Source of the DNA: Leucaena leucocephala
Taxonomy: Eukaryota > Streptophyta > Magnoliopsida > Fabales > Fabaceae
Direction of reading: 5' to 3'
Assembly (NCBI GenBank): GCA_037074615.1
Contig: CM073532.1
Location: 15,708,001 to 15,772,000 of the forward strand
Length of the DNA stretch: 64,000 nucleotides
The position numbers and the translations under genes were made by a program. Below, in pieces: positions 11,182 to 22,629 of the stretch (the stretch's first letter is position 1; each line of letters starts with the position of its first letter). A model generated the notes under the pieces. That model made no database searches and was not told where the DNA came from. It was given only the letters and a program-made list of their open reading frames with translations.

Positions 11182-11394
11182 CTGATGAGTCACAGAGAGT
11201 TGAGAAGCAGAAGATTGCCGGAAGAGTTGGATCTGCTCATCGGAATCATCAGACGATTGCAGAGAGAGAGGAGGCAACAGAGCCTCACATATGCTTCCCA
11301 GGGATCCCATTTCCGCCGATGAGAATCCATTGCTCTCTTTGCTTGACGACCCTCTCCTTCTTCCTCTTAGCATAAAATGACTCTCTCTCCTCAT
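11182..11394 (-). CDS. Probable first exon of a long-chain fatty alcohol oxidase-like gene
   Basis: On the minus strand the frame reads MRRESHFMLRGRRRGSSSKE and then NGFSSAEMGSLGSICEALLP. This resembles the N-terminus of plant long-chain fatty alcohol oxidases (FAO family, GMC oxidoreductases that oxidise long-chain alcohols in membranes), as I remember the family. The exon ends at a good donor, CATCAG|GTGCGT. I prefer the ATG at 11394 over the one at 11418: it aligns with the family start, and the TATA-like box at 11431-11440 is too close to the upstream ATG. No later exon or FAD-binding motif is visible to the left within the window, where the tandem array would lie in intron 1. It is either a gene whose remaining exons were lost or a captured fragment. 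Confidence 0.5.
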
Positions 11395-11430
11395 CTCTCT
11401 CTGCCAATTTCCTTCCAAAGTCTTCTGCTG

Positions 11431-11440
11431 CTTTTATATT
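11431..11440 (-). promoter_or_regulatory. TATA-like box upstream of the oxidase-like exon
   Basis: Minus-strand AATATAAAAG lies about 37-46 bases upstream of the preferred ATG at 11394, suiting a short 5' leader. Confidence 0.35.
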
Positions 11441-13120
11441 TATTTTTAAGCAATAACCAATCTCATCTGTACCCTTCATTAATTGACTCCATAACGCCCT
11501 GTCCTTTATTTTGCTTTTCTTGTTTCACTGTCAAAAGCCAGGTGTGGACAACTAATTCGGTTACCCCTCATTCATTTTGCAATCATTATATTTTATTTTA
11601 ATTAAATTATTTTCTTTATATTTATTTCTTAAATTCTTAATATATACTCTTCGAGTCCTATTTATAAAATATAATAAAAATAATATTTATTTTAATCTTA
11701 TTTATAAAATAAATTTTTTTTAACTAAATATATTATTTTATTTTTATTTATTTTTGTTAATTTTATTTGTATTAAAAGTAATATATATTTAATAGAAATA
11801 ACTTTAGAAAGTTATTAAATTTTATGGTATAATTAATAAAATTTAATTATTTTTTAATATTTATGAAATATATTTGAAGTAACTTATAAATAGAATATGA
11901 AGAGTAATATCAACATCAAATATTGAATCTTTAGCAAATTAATCAGCTATATGACTCGATACTTATTATTATGATAGGTTTGAGAGTTTGTGATATAATA
12001 CAAAGATTTCAGATAAAAAAAGGGATAAATACAAAGATAACGATTAATGAAATGGATTAATGGAATGCAATGAAACGAAACTAATCAGTATAGTAAAAAA
12101 TGTCTCATTTATAATTTAACCCTTGCATGGTTTATAATTTTTTTTATTTTTTAATATTATATTTTGAGCTAATTAATTTAGGTAAGAAAATTTGAATTAC
12201 TCGTTATAGTTTTAAATTTGTCATTCTAGATTAAAGATTAACAATAAATACATCATTCAAAACAAAATAACAAACACTATATTGCATTAATTTATTGGAA
12301 AAAAATTTAATGCATTCATCTTACCTTATATATACAAAATTGGGCCTTAGTATCACTCATGTATGTTTGTATGTATAAATGATATTTAAAATATTTTAAA
12401 TACATTTTTCTATGCCTTTAAAATTAATAAAATACCAATTTCCTGCGCCTATCATTTACTCATTTAAATGCTTGCTGAATTTCTCCTTCACTCCTCAACC
12501 TTGCATTTTTCTGTCAAAGTCAAAAGACATTAATGAAATGATAGTACCTTTCTAGAACTCACACAACAATGAAGTATGGATTGATTTACTTACTTTCCAT
12601 TTGCGGTTCTTTAGCACATGTGGTATGAATCACATATTACAGTGTTCCCCTTATCCTATAAGGATGTACGTCATTTTAATTCTATCAATCACACCATACA
12701 AACTTAAGTCCAAACACTCATAATATCTAAACCTAAACTTTTCAATTCTATTCACATAATATGACGTCAATTTTGAAGAATTTGTTGTTTGGCAACATGT
12801 TTTATAGATGTGGGTATTCATAGTTCGATTCATATCCATACTCATATATCTCATCTCGACTTACTGCACTTTTTAAGCCAGGGCGACATTTACTGTGTTT
12901 CTTCTCTACCATATCAGCACTTTTGCTGCTTTACTGGTGAACACATGTCTCATCTTTAAATGCTTCTCTAGCATCAAAGGCAGTTGCTCATGTGAGAAAG
13001 CTAACCTTTTCAACTTATACGGCATACTAGACATTGTATACTTTAACCTAGACGTATAAGTAATAATAAATGATATGATATCATTAATGAAAAATAAAAT
13101 ATTACATACAGTCTACAATT
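11441..13120. other. AT-rich DNA, no gene recognised
   Basis: Upstream region of the oxidase-like exon followed by AT-rich sequence. Short frames on both strands have no recognisable domain. The last few hundred bases may include the 3' end of copia-2, but I cannot place an LTR boundary. Confidence 0.5.
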
Positions 13121-14937
13121 TTATATTTTACTCATACCAATGACTTTTACATGTGTCTCAAATGTTTCTTTTCCTATTGGCTTGGTTAGGAGGTCTGCTA
13201 CTATAGATTTTGTTGAAATGTATTGTACAGTTACAATTTTTTGTGCTATATAATCCATCAAAAAGTTATACTTGATATCAATGTGTTTGGTCTTATTGTG
13301 ATACTTAGGGTCTTTGGTGTAAGCTATGGCTACAGTGTTGTTACAGTGTATTAACACAGGATTGGTACTCTCGTTCCTAAATCCTAGCTGTTTGATAAAT
13401 ATCTTTAGCCAAATAACCTTTTGTGTTGCCGCAGTGCATGCCACAAACTCAGCTTCTATAGAGTGTAAAGCAATTCATGTCTACTTCTTGCTACTCAAAC
13501 ATATGGCGCCGTTATTAAGCAAGAAGGTGTATCCTGAAGTCGATATTCGTTCTTCTTCATCACTGCCTACATCGGCAACAGAATATTCAACTAGGCGTAA
13601 ATCACTTCCTTGATAACATAATGCATAGTTAGTGGTACCTTTTAAGTATCTCAAGATCCTGTTCATTGTTTTCTAGTGTTTCTCACTGGGGTTGGACTGG
13701 AATATGCTAAGCAGCCCCACAGCATAACAAATATCTGATCTTGTACACATCATCGCATACATCAGGCTACCAATGACACAAGCATATGAAACTCTTTCCA
13801 TTTTCTTTTTGTCTAATTCAGTTTTGGGACACATTTCAGAACTCAAGGCCACACCAGTGGCTACAAGGATATTCATGGGACTCATATTAAATCGTTCAAG
13901 TATCTTCTTTATATAATTCTATTGTGAAAGAATGAGGATTCTATTGGAATGATTCCTTCGAATTTTGACTCTAAGTATGTATTCTGCTTCACTTATGTTT
14001 TTCATCTTGAAATTCGACGAGAGCCATTCTTTAATACCTATCATCGAGTACTATTTCTAGCTAATCCATAAATAGATCTTTTGAGTTTACACTTCTTGTA
14101 TTCAAACCCTTTTTCAATGAAACATATTGGTTGTTCCATATAGATTTCTTCATCCAGATTGCCATTCAGGAATGCAGTTTTTACATCTATCTAATGTAAC
14201 TCCAGGTTTAAACTATTTACTATTACCATAATAAGTCTTATCGAATTGAAGCGCACAACATTTGAAAAAGTATCCTCATAGTCTATACCTTCCTATTGTG
14301 TATATCCCTTTGCAACCAATTGGGCTTTGAATTTGTCAATTGATCCATCCACCTTTCTCTTAATATTGAGTACCCACTTGTTCCCAATGGCTTTATGAAC
14401 AGAGCAGGGTTCATCATCCCCTTTTAGAGTAACTAAGAGTGCTTCGCCTTCTATTTAAAAGTCTCTTTGGAACACTTTCCTCGTTACTCCTTCTGACCGG
14501 AGCTACTTGTTTTTCTTTTCTCATTTTTCTTGGTCTTTGTGTTGACCATTCTTGGCTCCAACTCAGATTGGCATACCTAGAGGATTCTGGTCTATCAATT
14601 TGTTCGACACTGTCCTGTTTCTGAGTCTCATGAAGAGATACAGTGCTGTCAATATCTCCCTTACTTGGAAATTCTGTCTCAATGAATATAGCATCTCTTG
14701 ATTATGTTTCAATCACTGTCCCATCTTTAATTTCACTTATGTATACATATCCTTTTGAGGATTTAGAGTACCTTATGAAAATATTTTTTTCTCTAGGAGC
14801 TAGTTTCCCATGTCTATGAGAACTGTCATGGATATATGCCGTCGAGCCCAAGGTCTAAGAATACTTAGATCTGGGTGGCATTTAGTCCATAATTAGTAGG
14901 GCGTGAAAGGGACTAACTTTGAGGGCACACAATTAAG
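13121..14937 (-). pseudogene. pol: copia-2 reverse transcriptase and RNase H remnant
   Basis: From right to left: fragments matching the RT palm region, then MERVSYACVIGSLMYAMMCT and RSDICYAVGLLS with the usual copia spacing, then RNase H with NRILRYLKGTTNYAL, STSGYTFLLNNGA and a last piece with ADLLTKPIGKETFETH ending at 13121. The pieces lie in different frames and the segment 13886-14937 is heavily degraded. It is much more decayed than copia-1. Confidence 0.75.
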
Positions 14938-15085
14938 TGTAACATCCCAATTTTTATCCTTATATTTAAGTACAATTAAAAATATTATTTATCAATAATT
15001 TAGAAAAGAGTTGTAACATCCCAATTTTTATCCATATATTTAAGTACAATTAAAAATGTTATTTATCAATAATTTAGAAACATTA
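14938..15085. repeat. 74-bp tandem duplication of the LTR 5' end
   Basis: The first 74 bases of the solo LTR (14938-15011, starting tgtaacatcccaattttt) are repeated at 15012-15085 with only a few differences. Confidence 0.85.
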
Positions 15086-15266
15086 TCTAATTAAATTATT
15101 ATAGTTTAATATTTTTACTATTTTCAATAAAATAGGATATATAGATTATCCTACTATTATCTTATTTAGAGTTTTATGATTTGATTGTTATTAGTAGTTA
15201 GGAAATTATTAGGATTTGGGTTCAGATTTAGATATAGATATAAATTTTGAATTCTTATTATGACTT

Positions 15267-15274
15267 TATAAATA
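15267..15274 (+). promoter_or_regulatory. LTR TATA box
   Basis: tataaata in the context gactttataaatagag, about 330 bases from the LTR start. The same word marks the promoter of each related LTR here. Confidence 0.5.
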
Positions 15275-16784
15275 GAGTTAAGGTATTAAGTTACTCCTCA
15301 TACTTGATTATTGAGGCGGCTCTTCTCTTTTTAGTCCTCTCTCTCAGTCCCTTTCCTAAAGAGGGTAACCACTTTCTACTTTTTGTGTGCTAATGTGATG
15401 TTTGTGATTGATTTGATATATATATAAATCTATTGATATTGATATGATTGTATTGAGAAAACTTGTTTAATTAGTCTTATTGAAAATAGTCTCGTGGGAT
15501 TTAAAGTTTAATTTAGAAAGTTTGAATTGAGATTATAGACTTGTTATATCTTGATATTGGAATTTGAAGAGAGTTATTATCTTGAGAAAAACCTTTTTAT
15601 GATATTTATCAAGCTATTGAGATTTTGATTAATATGATTATTTTGAGAATTATGCATTGGGGACGGGTGATAATGGAGTTGTATTTCTACCACATGGTAT
15701 AGCCTCCATTGGAGCTCGATGATTGGCTTTTGTCCTACCAGTTTATCGAGGGATGAGCCCCACTTGTTTACCGAGGGGCTGCGAAACCCCCACCTATTTA
15801 CCAATGGGGAATGAACCCATGGTCCGATTAGGTGCTCTATGGATTTTGGCCTGTCTATATCACCTGATCGGTTAGCTTTTAGAGTGGTCAGTTATCACTA
15901 GCCTATGGGTTCGGTTGGCTGGAATAAGGCGGTTCGGTTGGATTGAGGGGAGAAACTTGGGTGGGTTATCTATTTGATTTTATTATGATAATACGTTATT
16001 TTCTATATATTGTATTTTGTGATTAGTCCCACTTGACACCTTTTGAGCACATGTTAGTACTCATCATGAGTAGAACTGCTGGTTACTGAGACGTTAGTCT
16101 CACCCTATTTTTATTAACATTTTTTAGGTTATATTCTCATCTTAGGACCCTAGGGAATCTTCAGAGGCTTGATTAAAGGTATATAAATTATATAATATTC
16201 TCCTTTGAATGTTTGTGTAGAATATTTATATATTGCCATAGTATATATGTTTTATTATCCATACTCTAATATTATATAATACATTATTTTGATTTGATTT
16301 TTGGAATTCGTCTTGGGGATAATATTTTAAATATCCATGATAGACTCTTACATTATTTTTATATATACACTTTAATCTAATTTTTAATATCTTTAAGAAA
16401 ATTTCATAAAAGATTCTATTATTACCTTTTCATTAATTAATATGTATGTTTATAAAAAGTGTAATATTTATATTATAAAATCAATTTTACTCTAGTATCT
16501 ATCTAGTTATAATATACAATTTATAAAAGATTCAGCAATTTATATATCCTAAATAATTTGACTCATCTTATTCTTTTTCTATTATAATTATTTGTCTATT
16601 AAGAAAAGTTTTTTTATAACAATGGTAGGGTTCCTTTTAGATTTTAGTAAAATTCTTTTCTACCATGGTTAACTCTTTTGAAATAAATCAAATTCATTTA
16701 TAATATTATTTTTGAGTTATATTGTGTATAAAATGGATCCAAGTAATTAATAGTAGTTATATTTTAGGAGGATTTTACATTAAA

Positions 16785-17400
16785 TATGAAGGTTGCCATC
16801 AATAGAGTATCACCCCAATGTGAAATTGGAAGGTTTGCCTATGCCATCATAGACCTAACCATGTTTATAAGAGTTATATTTCTTCTTTCAGCAACCATAT
16901 TCTGTTGAGGTGTGCTAGGGATAGTTAGTTGACTAATAATCCCTTTTTCTTCACATAGCTATTTGAATTAATCTGACAGGTATTCATGACCCCGATCAGT
17001 GTATAATGTTTGATTTTATTGTTCATTTGATTTTTTTGCTCCATTTATGTATCGTCTAAAGCACTCTAGTGCCTCGGACTTATGTGACATCAAATAGATA
17101 TAACCATATCATGAAAAATCATCAATAAAGGTAATAAAATACTAAGCTCCATATCTCGCCTTCACACTCATTGGACCGCAAATGTCGGAATGGATTAAAT
17201 GCAATGGATTTTCGGTTCGTGTTCCCTTACCCAATGGCTTTCTAGTTGCCTTACCAGCTAGATAACTTTCGTATAATGACATATCCATGTTAGAGATTAC
17301 CCCCAACATGCCTTCTATATGTTAGTTTGGCTGCATCTCTTTTAGCTATGCTCATAGCCAAAGCAGGGATAAGAAGTTAGTTTACTTTCTCTCTGTCTTC
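16785..17400 (-). pseudogene. pol: copia-2 integrase remnant
   Basis: Minus-strand pieces include HSDICGPMSVKARYGA, FITFIDDFS, a YLMSHKSEALECF word and a MVAERRN-type word followed by INMVRSMMA. These are integrase core motifs with the first Asp and the Glu region. Several stops lie between them. It is contiguous with the RT half once the solo LTR is excluded. Confidence 0.75.
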
Positions 17401-17429
17401 AACTGGAGATTCATAGTGAAGAGTAGGCT

Positions 17430-17824
17430 CCAACTTGTGGTCTGAATCTGAAGAAACCATGAAAGGCTACTCAGGAAGGGGTTCGATGGGGAATAAAGTT
17501 TCTGACCTTAGTTCGGAAGCACATATTACTTTAGGTTCCTCTTGTGGTACTTCCTCCACCAACTCCTCTGGGTCTTCTTCAGAAAATTCATCAAGTTCTA
17601 GTTCTAGATCCTCTTCAGATTTCCCCTTGGGGTCCTCTTCAAGGTTCTCCTCTAGGTCATTGATATCTAGACCTTCTATAAGATTATTCTATGGATCCTC
17701 TTCACCAAGAAGTTCCTCATACTCATCATTATTTTGAGGTTTAAACACTGGTAACTCATCATTCAGGTATGAGATATTATCATATAAACCATATCCCAGG
17801 GATTCAGTGTTAGATAAAGTCATT
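17430..17824 (-). pseudogene. Unrecognised acidic reading frame
   Basis: On the minus strand a frame beginning MTLSNTESLGYGLYDNISYL continues through Glu/Asp/Ser-rich sequence (LEENLEEDP, EEDPEELVEEVP) to the edge of the copia-2 integrase, with one in-frame TAG. The opposite strand is serine-rich for the same compositional reason. It could be an acidic spacer of a retrotransposon polyprotein or a captured fragment. I do not recognise a family. Confidence 0.3.
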
Positions 17825-18854
17825 TCACCTAAAGATTAAAAAAAATAATTATCATAATTTTTTGAAATTTTTAAACACTAAAAAAATAAAAAAAATTCAC
17901 TGAATACTCATAAATAGGTCTAGAATTGCCCTCCAAAAAATGGACAAATTATATATCAAAATAAAGATCTTGATTTTAAAAATTTTTAGGGATAAAATGC
18001 ACCTTAATTGGAGGTCCCACGCTTCCTCATGTGTCCCGAGAAGGAAAGATTCAGAAAAAAATTAAAAAACTGAACTAACCCCACTATCGACACTGGCGCT
18101 GCTATGTGTCAGCCACCATAGTTTCTTTTTTTTTAGTTTTTTGTAAAATTTAAAAAAAATACTTCTTTTATTTGTGGGTCCGGGTTGGATCCACTGATTC
18201 GACCCGACCCAATACCCCTATTGCCTAAACAAGTTTTTTTGTTTTGGTAAATTGTTTGACTAGGCTGGGCTCGGCCCAGTCCAAGAGCAAACAAAAAAAA
18301 AACTTTTTTTTTTTCTAATTCTACCGGATTGGGTTGGGGCCATCCTAGTCCGTACCAGCCATCATAACCCTTTTTTTCACAAAGGTTCAAAATAACGCCA
18401 TTTTGGGATGATAAAAATGGTACGCTTTGATTGTCCCTAACCTCCATTCGGGTTGCACAAACCCAACTGGTTCACGGGTTTTGTCCGTTGGACCTGACTC
18501 GTTTTTCCTCCGTAACTTCTCTGTCCTACATCCGTGGTGTCATTTTCTTCATTTTTTCACCCTCTACGTAATGGGACTAATATTTTAAAGCCTAAAAATG
18601 TAGTTTTCTAATGACCCAATTTTGAACAAAGAAGCATCTAAGAGACAGTGGCTTTCGTTTCATGGTTTAAATGCATGCACCATGTATTTAATCATAAAAC
18701 AAATATTGTAATTCAAAATAGCAACCAACAATACAGTATATATCTAGAAATGAAGAAGCACAAAAAATCAAGGAAACCCTGCGGAAGCAAAAAATAGGCT
18801 CATGATATCAATATAGATTTTGGGCATACCTTGGATCTTCTCTGGTTCACCAAG
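17825..18854. other. Non-coding stretch, possibly LTR-derived
   Basis: Contains oligo-A and oligo-T runs, a gggct/agccc-rich block at 18255-18355, and the words gcggaagc (18781-18788) and accttggatcttctctggtt, which recall copia LTR ends. On the minus strand GTATGCCC to CTTCCGCAG (about 18785-18834) could be a small intron. No boundaries can be fixed. Confidence 0.3.
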
Positions 18855-19453
18855 TTACCCACACGAAAACTGGAGCACTTTGTTTGGAATCTGGTTACGT
18901 CTCACAGCAAATAACACCCAAGAAGATAGTCCCTCCCCCAAACAATAAAGCTCAGAACATAGTGAAGGATAAGATAAGGAATGAGACAACCTAGTGCATT
19001 TATGCCGCTTGAGGGTCTTGAAATTGAAATTCTTATCTCTGATGAGGAACATGCTTGCACGTAAGGATATATTCTCTAGACAGCTATCTCTAGTTCTTTG
19101 GGGTGATGGCTCAGGGTCAATTTGTGGAGACACCACAATATAGAGAATATAGTTATCACCATACATTTTTTCTAAGCGAGGTACCTGCAAGAGATTTGAC
19201 AAAACACAATCAATACCTTTTCCAACTCCAAGTATGGGACAAGAATAAAAATACTTGAAGCCATGAAAAGTTTTCAAACGTGCAAGGTTAGTAATTGAGA
19301 TACCAGATGTCAGAACTCTATAAGATATATAAAAACACAAGTATTTCTCACATCCAATAAAATCAATAAGACTCCCTTTAGTAAGAGTCTTGACTTCAAC
19401 ATGAGGAATTAGAATGTAATCATTAGTGATTAAGTCTTTATCAGGTGGTAAAT
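18855..19453 (-). pseudogene. Unrecognised reading frame, downstream part
   Basis: An open frame of roughly 199 codons starting at the solo LTR edge: PPDKDLITNDYILIPHVEV, FIGCEKYLCFYISY, then SCPILGVGKGIDCVL and a basic C-terminal part. It is contiguous with the frame at 22106-22629 once the solo LTR and one taaat copy are excluded. A tcttgcag at about 19190 and an AG|GTATGC near 18834 look like splice sites, so part of it could be a captured exon. No family was recognised. Confidence 0.35.
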
Positions 19454-22105
19454 TGAAGCATCCTCCCTTAGACCCCTCAGAGTACACTTGCGGAAGTGAT
19501 GTTGGCTCGGTTATATCTCAACTTAAGCCCATAAATTGAAACTTTACTCTTAAGTTTCTTATTCTGAACCTTTACTTTAAAAACTGATTTATCTTATTCT
19601 ACACATCCAAATGAGGCTTATTACCTATCCACGTAATGCCCCAGATGTGAGCTACTGGCTCACCAAATTTCATATACAAATTCTTTCATACTTATTATTA
19701 AATAATAAATTGTTATACAACAGGGTATGAACAAAATCCTCATATCTCTATTACATCTTTCTTGCCCGAAATCCGGCAGTATAACTACTATACTTCATCT
19801 TTAAAAATAACTGATTTGTACTGATTCGGTAATTCCCGTGAGAACTACCATTCTATGTAAGTACCCAGGAAAGACTGGATGAACCGGCTAGGTCCACTCA
19901 CTTCCAGACTCCTTAGACAGTACCTACGTACACAGTACGTATCATCTCCTTTCTTCATTATGGACATTCTGCCATAATTTTGGCAGCATAACGGTGTCTT
20001 TTAGCATTCTCAAAATTTACTTTGACATAACCTTCCTGTAATAGGTTATACATAAGGGAGTGAGATTCGGGGGAATCTCAGTAGTAATAATCATAACAAT
20101 ATATGTAATGCAGTGTGATAGTGCTTGCTTGTGATTGCCGTGGTCCCAGTTCCGCCAGAACTTTCTTCTTTCTTTCTCTCTCTTTCTCTCTCTTCTTTCT
20201 CTTCCTTTCTTTGTGTATGCCGTGGGATGAATGAAAATGGGAGGGGGAGGGGGTATTTATAGTTTTTATGGATGGCATTTCTTGAATTCTCAAGAACTTT
20301 GATCTTGTGGCCACCGATTTTCCTAAAATTGCCTATTTTCTTTAATCCAACTTATTGCATCATCATGGTGATGTCATCTTGATGACTCATCATGATGACT
20401 CATGGCCTTTCATAATTACCTGATGACTCAACATGCTGACTCAGTGTTTTTAGAGAATTCCAGAGTCTTGCACCGGAATACACGGCTGAGATCGTGCCAC
20501 GTGTCCTCAGCTTTTCTTCCCCCTCTAGATCAGTGTCATGTGGCATCTTGCTGGCACTTTTAACTCTATACCATGACTTCCAGATAAGTCCAAAGCTTTA
20601 TCTAATCAATCCCCCGGTTACCACTTCGACTAGGTAACTTTACTTTATGGAAACAACATTAAAATAATATTTTAATGCCACTTTAACTCACATATTCCTT
20701 GGGCTACGTTTTTTCACTCTGAGAATGCTATCTTGGGTATCTGATCAAGCTCAAGTACTCTGATGACTCGATTCCTAAGAAATATCCCTTGACAAATTAC
20801 CAAAATGCCCTTGGTTCATCTTTATTTACTTTAATGAGTCTAGAGGCATTATTATCTTTTCACATCTTACCAGAGTATTCTTTGACCCTGGTCAACTATC
20901 CAGATAACCTTTCTTGACTGTCTCACCTTAATTGAATGACCAAAATACCCTTTACTCATTCTTTCACTTTTTTATAATATAAGGGTATTTTCATCATTTT
21001 ATACATTTTTCTGGACATCGGCCCCTTTTATCATATAGACTGCCATACTGACTCTAGACATCCCTTTGTGTCATTACGGGCCTCTGACTGATGTCATCTG
21101 AGCTCATTCAGTCTCAATCTAAATACCGATAAATCTCCCAATCGGATACCCGTAGGTCACAAACTCCGTCTCAATTTACTAATTTGTGAATAACTTTTTC
21201 TAAAGACCTCCTTTCGGTATTCTGTCAATTCCCTTACATCCGTCTCTACATGACGCATCTTCCTGCAGTTTTTCACTCATATCTGAGGTCTAGGATATCT
21301 GATAAATTTTTTTTATACTTTTAGACTATCAGATAAATTCCGGCTATCTGAAGTCCTGATAAAATTCCTGTATTAAGCTGGATTAACCAGTATCATTTTC
21401 TCTATCTACTGATGGAATTTGGGACTGAAATGCTTCCGGGCAGTTCTAAGCCACTTTTGGCTGAACTTTCCATAATTACCATTTTGCCTCTGGAAACTTT
21501 TCTTCTTTTCAATTAAGTCCCTTAACTTTCCATAATTCTTTCATACTCATAGAGACCTCATATGCATATTTCACAGTTCAGTGAAATGATCAGCATAATT
21601 TTCTCTATTTTCTGGTAAAATATGGTACTCATTGGCTACCAGCCCGATCTTTCCCATAATTACGATATACCCCTGCATTCTCTTTTTGACATCTTTACTT
21701 ATCTTCTTATCCTTCATCTTAAGTTCTCAAAATTCTCTTTCAACAACTCATCCCCTGCACTCTTCGGGAGTCATTGTTAATTGAAAGGCTCGACAACCTG
21801 CCCATATCAGGTTATCTTACTCAGGAGCCAGCACATATCTAGCTACCTGCAGAATTCCTAGGCTTAAGACTTAGGATATTCCTTATATTCCTCTTTTTGA
21901 ACCTAGGTGAATTGTCCCTATTTTGTAGGTCAAAGACTTAACTCATCTTTAAATCCTGAGGGACTTAGCTCATTCCTCGGATTCTTATAAAATACAGGTA
22001 AGTGATCTGCCCATATCATATTACTACCCTGGGACTACGGTTTAGCAGCCTGCCCATATCAGACTACCTCCCAGTTCTCCTAGACCCAAAAATCGGGATG
22101 TTACA
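19454..22105 (-). repeat. Solo gypsy LTR, TSD taaat
   Basis: A 2652-bp LTR in minus orientation: left end tgaagcatcctcccttag, right end aatcgggatgttaca. This is the reverse of the 41034-43783 LTR, with which it shares most blocks, including ggtaattcccgtgagaac and ctgcccatatcag. A perfect 5-bp duplication taaat flanks it (19449-19453 and 22106-22110). No internal region is present. It interrupts the unrecognised frame of the Tat-like relic. Confidence 0.9.
20254..20261 (-). promoter_or_regulatory. LTR TATA box
   Basis: Minus-strand TATAAATACCCCCTCCC, the same core-promoter block as in the other LTRs. A CT/GA-rich microsatellite lies just downstream at about 20160-20215. Confidence 0.55.
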
Positions 22106-22629
22106 TAAATCACATGATAATATTTCATCCTTATTAGCACCCTCATTTTCATCCTCTTCAATGGTAGGCATGATTTGTGATTATTTGGGCTTAATTTTAT
22201 GCCTCCTTTTCTTTGTTATGGCGTTTTGTGGTGCTAGAGTGACTTCCTCGATTATTGTTGTAGCCTTTTTTTCATCATGTGATTCCTTAGATCTTGGAAA
22301 TACAACAAAAACACTTTCCTCAAACTTATCAAGTGCAGAATTAGTAGTAATATCATAATCGAAACAAGATTATGCATCAAAATCATGCAAAAGGGAAAGC
22401 CAGTTATCTATCTCTAAGTAACAGACACATGATACATCATCCTCAAATGCACAAAAATTAGAATAACGAGAGGAAGATAGACAAGTAAAAGCATCACCAT
22501 ACTTCACAACCATGTCATATCTGTAAGGTTCATGCACATCAGTCTCCTCATCACTTATGGATTCGGAAGGTGATACTTTCTCCTCTTGTATCTTCATGAT
22601 AGTTGTGGCCTCTTCATCATTTTGCAACA
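22106..22629 (-). pseudogene. Unrecognised reading frame, upstream part
   Basis: The minus strand reads from MLQNDEEATTIMKIQEEKVS through SRYSNFCAFEDDVSCVCYL to a stop near 22370, then an acidic and basic mix (KKRRHKIKPK) to the solo LTR edge. It lies directly downstream of the NAITLRSGKE gag frame. Autonomous gypsy elements would have protease here, and I see none. Function unknown. Confidence 0.35.

Larger units (their letters stand above)
14938..16779 (+). repeat. Solo gypsy-type LTR, TSD ttaag/ttaaa
   Basis: A 1842-bp block starting tgtaacatcccaatttttat and ending ggaggattttaca. Its termini are imperfect inverted repeats and match the other gypsy LTRs in this window. The flanks are ttaag (14933-14937) and ttaaa (16780-16784), a 5-bp duplication with one change. 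It splits the copia-2 relic and contains a TATA box at 15267. There is no internal coding region. Confidence 0.8.
13121..17430 (-). mobile_element. Ty1/copia relic copia-2, minus strand, split by a solo gypsy LTR
   Basis: Read on the minus strand, integrase (16785-17400) precedes RT and RNase H (13121-14937), the copia order. The gap is exactly a solo LTR at 14938-16779. The coding parts are broken by many stops and frameshifts. No LTRs of its own could be placed. Confidence 0.75.

Noticed and set aside
12840..13035. Minus-strand peptide MPYKLKRLAFSHEQLPLMLE, briefly compared with superoxide dismutase N-termini
   Set aside because: The similarity is a few scattered residues and the conserved His/Asp ligands cannot be placed; frame is broken soon after.
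17435..17737. Plus-strand serine-rich frame of 100 codons
   Set aside because: It is the complement of an acidic GAA/GAG-rich minus-strand frame; composition explains it.
18133..18447. Minus-strand frame of 104 codons
   Set aside because: Low-complexity oligo-A/T edges and gggct-rich middle; no motif and no support from neighbours.
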